The position numbers and the translations under genes were made by a program. Positions 59,578 to 64,000 of a stretch of 64,000 nucleotides of DNA are shown here, piece after piece. Source of the DNA: Marinobacter gudaonensis. GTDB taxonomy: Bacteria > Pseudomonadota > Gammaproteobacteria > Pseudomonadales > Oleiphilaceae. Position 1 is the first letter of the stretch. The number at the start of each line of letters is the position of its first letter. A model generated the notes under the pieces. That model saw only the letters and a program-made list of their open reading frames with translations. It searched no databases and had not been told where the DNA came from. Location: assembly GCF_900115175.1 (NCBI RefSeq), contig NZ_FOYV01000001.1, positions 124,001 to 188,000 on the forward strand. Direction: 5' to 3'.

Positions 59578-62214
59578 ATGGGTAAAAGTCTCGTTATTGT
59601 CGAGTCGCCAGCGAAAGCGAAGACCATCAACAAATACCTGGGCTCCGATTACATCGTTAAGTCCAGTGTTGGCCACATCCGTGACCTGCCGGTGAGCGGG
59701 AGCGGCAGCCAGTCTGATCCCAAGGAGCGGGCAAAGCAGGCAGCCGCCACCCGTAAGATGAGTCCTGAAGAAAAGGCCGCGCATAAGAAGCGCAAGGCGC
59801 GGGAGCAACTGGTTGCCCGTATGGGGGTGGATCCGGACAGGGACTGGAGTGCCCGATACGAAATCCTGCCTGGCAAGGAAAAGGTGGTCAGCGAACTCAA
59901 GCGGCTGGCCAAGTCGGCAGACCACATTTATCTGGCGACGGATTTGGACCGGGAAGGGGAGGCCATTGCCTGGCACCTCCAGCAAACCATTGGTGGCGAG
60001 CCGGACAAATACCGGCGGGTGGTGTTCAACGAGATCACCAAGCGTGCCATTCAGGAAGCCTTCAAGGACCCGGGTAATCTTGACAACAACCGGGTAAACG
60101 CCCAGCAGGCCCGCCGATTCCTGGATCGCGTTGTGGGCTATATGGTGTCGCCGCTGCTGTGGGCCAAGATTGCCCGCGGGCTCTCCGCAGGCCGGGTGCA
60201 GTCCGTCGCCGTGCGACTGATCGTCGAGCGTGAGCGTGAAATCCGCAAATTTGTGCCGGAAGAGTTCTGGCAGTTGCACGCTGATTTGCTGTCTGGCAAA
60301 GCCGACCAGCCAGTTCGCTTCGAGGTAACCCGCCACGGAGACAAAGCTTACCGCCCGATCAATGAACAGCAAAGCACCGAACATGTTAATCGCCTCAAGG
60401 CCGGCACCTTCAAGGTGGCCAAGCGTGAGGACAAGCCAACCCGCTCGCGGCCGTCCGCGCCGTTCATTACCTCGACCCTGCAACAGGCGGCGAGCAACCG
60501 CATGGGCTTCAGCGTCAAGAAGACCATGATGCTGGCCCAGCGCCTCTACGAGGCGGGTTTCATCACCTACATGCGTACCGATTCCACCAACCTGAGCCAG
60601 GACGCGGTGGCCAGTTGTCGAAGCTTTATCCAGAAACAGTTTGGCGATCGGTACATGCCCGAGAAGCCTCGTGTCTATGGCAGCAAGGAAGGCGCCCAGG
60701 AGGCCCACGAGGCCATCAGGCCGACCGAGGTGAGTCGTCGGCCCTCCGATATCACCGGCCTGGAAAAAGACGCAGAGAAGCTCTACGACCTGATCTGGCG
60801 CCAGTTCATTGCCTGCCAGATGTCCGATGCGGAATTCCTGAGCACCTCGATTGTGGTGGCCAATGGCGACTACGAACTCCGCACCCGTGGCCGCATCATC
60901 AAATTCGATGGTTTCCTGAAGGCAGCACCGCAGGCCGCCAAGAAAGACGAGGACATCGCGCTGCCGGATATACAGGTAGACGAGGTGCTCGATCTCAAGA
61001 AACTCGATCCCAGCCAGCACTTCACCAAGCCGGCGCCACGTTACACGGAAGCCAGTCTGGTCAAGGAACTGGAGAAGCAGGGCATTGGTCGGCCCTCCAC
61101 CTACGCCTCAATCATCTCCACCATCCAGGACCGGGGCTATGTGCGCCTGCAGAACCGGCGCTTCTACGCCGAGAAGATGGGCGAAATCGTCACCGAACGC
61201 CTGTCGGAATCCTTCCCGAACCTGATGGATTTTGACTTCACGGCGAGGATGGAAGACGAGCTCGACGAGATCGCCGAGGGTGACGTTGACTGGAAAAAGG
61301 TGCTGAACGACTTTTACGGTCGTTTCCGGCAGCAGCTGGAGAAGGCCGAAAGCCCCGAAGAGGGCGGTATGCGCGCCAATACCCCCACGGAGACCGACAT
61401 ACCGTGTCCCACCTGTGGCCGCAACATGCAGATCCGGGTGGCCAGCACGGGTGTGTTCCTGGGCTGTTCCGGGTATTCACTGCCGCCGAAAGAACGCTGC
61501 AAGACCACCATCAACCTGGTGTCCGGCGACGAAGTGGTCAGTGCCGACGACGACGTGGAAGGCGAGGGCGAAACAAGACTGCTGCGCAAAAAGCGTCGCT
61601 GCCCCAAGTGCGGCACCGCGATGGACAGCTACCTGGTGGACGAAACCCGGAAGCTCCACGTGTGTGGTAACAACCCGGACTGCTCCGGCTACGAGGTGGA
61701 GAAGGGCACCTTCCGGATCAAGGGCTACGATGGGCCGACCCTGGAGTGTGATAAGTGCGGTTCCGAGATGCAGCTGAAAACCGGCCGTTTCGGCAAGTAC
61801 TTCGGCTGCACCAACGCCGAGTGCAAGAACACCCGCAAGCTGCTGAAAAACGGTGAGCCTGCGCCGCCCAAGATGGATCCGGTGCCCATGCCGGAGCTGC
61901 AGTGCCAGAAAGTGGACGATACCTACGTGCTCCGGGATGGCGCCTCAGGGCTGTTCCTGGCGGCCAGCAAGTTTCCCAAGAACCGTGAGACCCGTCCGCC
62001 CCTGGTGATGGAGATCAAGCCCCATCGCAAGGAAGTTGACCCCAAATACGATTACCTGATGGATGCCCCGGAGCGGGATCCGGAAGGTAATCCCACGGTG
62101 ATCCGTTACAGTCGCAAGACCAAGGAACAGTACGTGATGTCGGAGAAGGATGGCAAAGCGACAGGCTGGTCGGCGTGGTATGTGAACGGGAAGTGGCAGC
62201 CCAAAGAGAAGTAG
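59578..62214 (+). CDS. topA: DNA topoisomerase I (omega protein)
   Basis: TopA relaxes negative supercoils. The 878-residue product has the Toprim domain ([20 protein letters not shown] with Glu9; [12 protein letters not shown] with Asp122, Asp124, Glu126) and catalytic Tyr331 in [15 protein letters not shown]. Three C-terminal zinc-ribbon units of the CPTCG, CPKCG and CDKCG type lie between about residues 609 and 760. The long acidic-basic tail follows. Length is close to the E. coli enzyme (865). Confidence 0.96.
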   Translation: MGKSLVIVESPAKAKTINKYLGSDYIVKSSVGHIRDLPVSGSGSQSDPKERAKQAAATRKMSPEEKAAHKKRKAREQLVARMGVDPDRDWSARYEILPGKEKVVSELKRLAKSADHIYLATDLDREGEAIAWHLQQTIGGEPDKYRRVVFNEITKRAIQEAFKDPGNLDNNRVNAQQARRFLDRVVGYMVSPLLWAKIARGLSAGRVQSVAVRLIVEREREIRKFVPEEFWQLHADLLSGKADQPVRFEVTRHGDKAYRPINEQQSTEHVNRLKAGTFKVAKREDKPTRSRPSAPFITSTLQQAASNRMGFSVKKTMMLAQRLYEAGFITYMRTDSTNLSQDAVASCRSFIQKQFGDRYMPEKPRVYGSKEGAQEAHEAIRPTEVSRRPSDITGLEKDAEKLYDLIWRQFIACQMSDAEFLSTSIVVANGDYELRTRGRIIKFDGFLKAAPQAAKKDEDIALPDIQVDEVLDLKKLDPSQHFTKPAPRYTEASLVKELEKQGIGRPSTYASIISTIQDRGYVRLQNRRFYAEKMGEIVTERLSESFPNLMDFDFTARMEDELDEIAEGDVDWKKVLNDFYGRFRQQLEKAESPEEGGMRANTPTETDIPCPTCGRNMQIRVASTGVFLGCSGYSLPPKERCKTTINLVSGDEVVSADDDVEGEGETRLLRKKRRCPKCGTAMDSYLVDETRKLHVCGNNPDCSGYEVEKGTFRIKGYDGPTLECDKCGSEMQLKTGRFGKYFGCTNAECKNTRKLLKNGEPAPPKMDPVPMPELQCQKVDDTYVLRDGASGLFLAASKFPKNRETRPPLVMEIKPHRKEVDPKYDYLMDAPERDPEGNPTVIRYSRKTKEQYVMSEKDGKATGWSAWYVNGKWQPKEK

Positions 62215-62273
62215 CGCGACTCCTCAATTCCCCTCTCCCGCCAGGGGAGAGGGGGCGTTACCACCATTCTCTC

Positions 62274-63149
62274 CTAGCGAAACTTCCGCAGCCTCTGGAT
62301 CAGCGACGACGTATCCCAACGATTCCCGCCCATGGACTGCACGTCTGCGTAGAACTGGTCCACCAGCGCGGTTACCGGCAGTGAGGCGTTGATCTTGCGG
62401 GCCTCGTCGAGGCAGAACCCCAGATCCTTGCGCATCCAGTCCACCGCAAAGCCGTGGTTGAATTCGCCGGCAATCATGGTTCCGGAGCGGTTTTCCATCT
62501 GCCAGGATTGGGCGGCACCCTTGGAAATCACATCCACCACCTTTTCCACATCCATGCCTGCCTGTTCGGCGAAGTGCAGGGCCTCTGACAGCCCCTGAAC
62601 CAGGCCGGCAATGGCAATCTGGTTCACCATCTTGGTTTTCTGTCCGCTACCCACGGGGCCCATCAGGGTGACGGCCCGACCGTAGTTGTCCATCACCGGC
62701 TTTGCCTTGGTAAAAGCCGTCTCGGGTCCGCCGCACATAACGGTGAGCTTGCCGTTCTCTGCGCCTTGCTGGCCACCCGACACCGGGGCGTCGATAAAGG
62801 CCTGGTTTCGTTCTGCGGCCGCCGCAGACAAGCACTCGGCGATACCAGCGGAGGCCGTCGTGTGGTCAATCAGGATAGCGCCCTCCGGAGCCTTGGCAAT
62901 GATGCCGTCGTCGCCCTGGAAGACTTCGACCAGATCCTTGTCTGCGCCCACGCAGGTCATGACAAATTCCGAACCCTGCACGGCCTCCGCGATGGTTTTG
63001 CACGCCGTACCCTGGTATTCGCCGGCCCATTGCTCGGCTTTTGAGGAGGTACGGTTCCATACGCGCACCTGGTAGCCGGCCTTTGCCAGGTGGCCCGCCA
63101 TCGGGTAGCCCATCACGCCCAGGCCAATGAAGGATACTGTCGTTGTCAT
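62274..63149 (-). CDS. Beta-hydroxyacid dehydrogenase family protein (GarR/MmsB-like)
   Basis: A 291-residue NAD(P)-dependent enzyme. The dinucleotide motif is FIGLGVMGYPMAGHL at the start, the substrate motif APVSGGQQGAENGKL near residue 121, and the catalytic lysine is Lys173 in GSGQKTKMVNQ. This is the family of 3-hydroxyisobutyrate dehydrogenase, tartronate semialdehyde reductase and relatives; which acid is used cannot be decided from sequence. Single gene, convergent with topA. Confidence 0.87.
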   Translation of the reverse strand: MTTTVSFIGLGVMGYPMAGHLAKAGYQVRVWNRTSSKAEQWAGEYQGTACKTIAEAVQGSEFVMTCVGADKDLVEVFQGDDGIIAKAPEGAILIDHTTASAGIAECLSAAAAERNQAFIDAPVSGGQQGAENGKLTVMCGGPETAFTKAKPVMDNYGRAVTLMGPVGSGQKTKMVNQIAIAGLVQGLSEALHFAEQAGMDVEKVVDVISKGAAQSWQMENRSGTMIAGEFNHGFAVDWMRKDLGFCLDEARKINASLPVTALVDQFYADVQSMGGNRWDTSSLIQRLRKFR

Positions 63150-63281
63150 AGTGATCTCCGCCTGCTGTAAGTTGCTGATTATGATTGGTTGTGAACAGGA
63201 TCGTATAACAGGAAACAGGCAAGAGCATACCGCAGATCCGGCGCTCGTGCTTTTTCGTTTGATAATCTGGCGCGGAAAAAA

Positions 63282-63311
63282 GAAAAGGCCGCTGATCTCA
63301 GCGGCCTTTTC
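63282..63311. terminator. Bidirectional terminator downstream of gltA
   Basis: AAAAGGCCGCTG and CAGCGGCCTTTT form a 12-pair stem around ATCT, with A and T runs on either side. It ends gltA on the minus strand, and the mirrored T run makes it symmetrical. Confidence 0.88.
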
Positions 63312-63339
63312 TGTTCAACCCGGTGTGCCCTGAAGGCAA

Positions 63340-64000
63340 TCAGCTCTGGGGATAGTCCCGCTTGTCTGAACCGGTGTAGAGCTGGCGCGGACGGCCGATG
63401 CGGTAGTTGCCGCTGACCATTTCGTTCCAGTGAGAGAACCAGCCGATGGTGCGGGCCATCGCGAAGATCACTGTGAACATGGAGGTCGGGATGCCAATCG
63501 CCTTCAAAATGATGCCGGAGTAGAAGTCGACGTTCGGGTACAGCTTGCGCTCCACGAAATACTCGTCTTCCAGCGCGATCTTCTCCAGGCGCTGGGCGAT
63601 CTTGAGCAGCGGATCGTTTTCCAGGCCCAGTTCCTGCAGCACTTCGTGGGCAGTCTCGCGCATCACCTTGGCACGCGGATCGAAGTTCTTGTAAACGCGG
63701 TGACCAAAGCCCATCAGGCGGAACGGGTCGTCCTTGTCCTTGGCCTTGGCAATGAACTTCTCGATGTTGGCTTCGTCGCCGATTTCCGCGAGCATGTCCA
63801 GAACCGCTTCGTTGGCACCGCCGTGTGCCGGGCCCCACAGGGCGGCAATGCCGGAGGCGATACACGCGTACGGGTTGGCGCCGGTTGAGCCCGCCAGGCG
63901 TACGGTGGAGGTGGACGCATTCTGTTCGTGGTCTGCGTGCAGGATGAAAATCTTGTCCATGGCCTTGGCCAGGATCGGGTTCGGCTTGTACTCCTCACAG
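63340..64000 (-). CDS. gltA: Citrate synthase (3' part; 5' part outside window)
   Basis: The C-terminal 219 residues of type II (NADH-sensitive family) citrate synthase. The sequence enters in frame at [20 protein letters not shown] and contains the catalytic histidines (HADHEQNAS and [11 protein letters not shown]), the catalytic aspartate (NFDPRAKVM), and conserved [13 protein letters not shown] and [14 protein letters not shown]. It condenses acetyl-CoA with oxaloacetate, so it draws on the acetyl-CoA made by FadBA. The gene start lies beyond base 64000. Confidence 0.97.
   Translation of the reverse strand, partial: CEEYKPNPILAKAMDKIFILHADHEQNASTSTVRLAGSTGANPYACIASGIAALWGPAHGGANEAVLDMLAEIGDEANIEKFIAKAKDKDDPFRLMGFGHRVYKNFDPRAKVMRETAHEVLQELGLENDPLLKIAQRLEKIALEDEYFVERKLYPNVDFYSGIILKAIGIPTSMFTVIFAMARTIGWFSHWNEMVSGNYRIGRPRQLYTGSDKRDYPQS

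Noticed and set aside
59470..61020. A 516-codon open frame on the minus strand
   Set aside because: It is antisense to topA, has no ribosome-binding site or motif, and shows the same composition artefact.

Overview
The window is a stretch of gammaproteobacterial chromosome with high-GC, house-keeping gene content. Gene order (suhB-trmJ-cysE-iscR-iscS, ndk-rlmN-pilF-rodZ-ispG-hisS-yfgM-bamB-der, queA-tgt-yajC-secDF, flgBCDE-flgFGHIJKL with sigma-54-type promoters) is the Pseudomonas-like arrangement. Together with several short conserved hypotheticals it suggests a marine Pseudomonas relative, most likely Marinobacter; that genus is an inference from gene order and protein style, not from a search. 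No insertion sequence, phage, CRISPR array or integrated island is visible.

Layout. 1-9.9 kb: a truncated iron-binding protein gene (minus, with a Fur-like box in its promoter), a stand-alone PilZ protein, two lipoproteins, an HD-GYP-type protein with an eroded active site, a YadGH-type ABC exporter, queF, a membrane class III adenylate cyclase, an Mpo1-like protein and a nitroreductase. 10.1-21.5 kb: the flagellar rod, hook, ring and hook-filament-junction genes flgBCDE and flgFGHIJKL, each block behind a sigma-54-type promoter. 21.5-27.2 kb: tRNA-Leu(CAA), then queA-tgt-yajC-secD-secF, ended by a strong bidirectional terminator. 27.2-31.6 kb: a SuhB homologue lacking its metal ligands (minus), trmJ, cysE, iscR and iscS. 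The iscU-iscA-hscBA-fdx genes that normally follow are absent and ndk comes next. 31.6-41 kb: ndk, rlmN, pilF, rodZ, ispG, hisS, yfgM, bamB, der. 41-46.8 kb (minus): a GGDEF-EAL sensor protein, ackA and pta. 46.9-50.5 kb: a 51-residue membrane protein behind a perfect FNR/Anr box, tRNA-Glu, yfcH-like and cbiX-like genes, a DUF924 protein, an L,D-transpeptidase-like protein and tRNA-Gly. 50.6-55.5 kb: a MOSC protein, uup, a cysteine-motif hypothetical, a UspA protein and a secreted helical protein. 55.9-64 kb: fadBA, topA, a beta-hydroxyacid dehydrogenase and the C-terminal part of citrate synthase.

How the genes work together. One theme is motility and second messengers: the flagellar axial structure, a PilZ receptor, a GGDEF-EAL enzyme, a degenerate HD-GYP protein and a CyaB-like cyclase. 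A second is tRNA and RNA modification: queF, queA and tgt for queuosine, plus trmJ and rlmN. A third is envelope biogenesis: yajC-secDF, yfgM, bamB, pilF and rodZ. A fourth is central carbon flow around acetyl-CoA: fadBA, pta-ackA and gltA.

The points most worth a second look are the Anr/FNR-controlled 51-residue protein (possible CcoM-type subunit of cbb3 oxidase), the iscRS locus stripped of its scaffold and chaperone genes with an IscS lacking its usual C-terminal tail, the SuhB homologue with all four metal ligands replaced, and a long hairpin that overlaps both the flgF promoter and the flgF ribosome-binding site.
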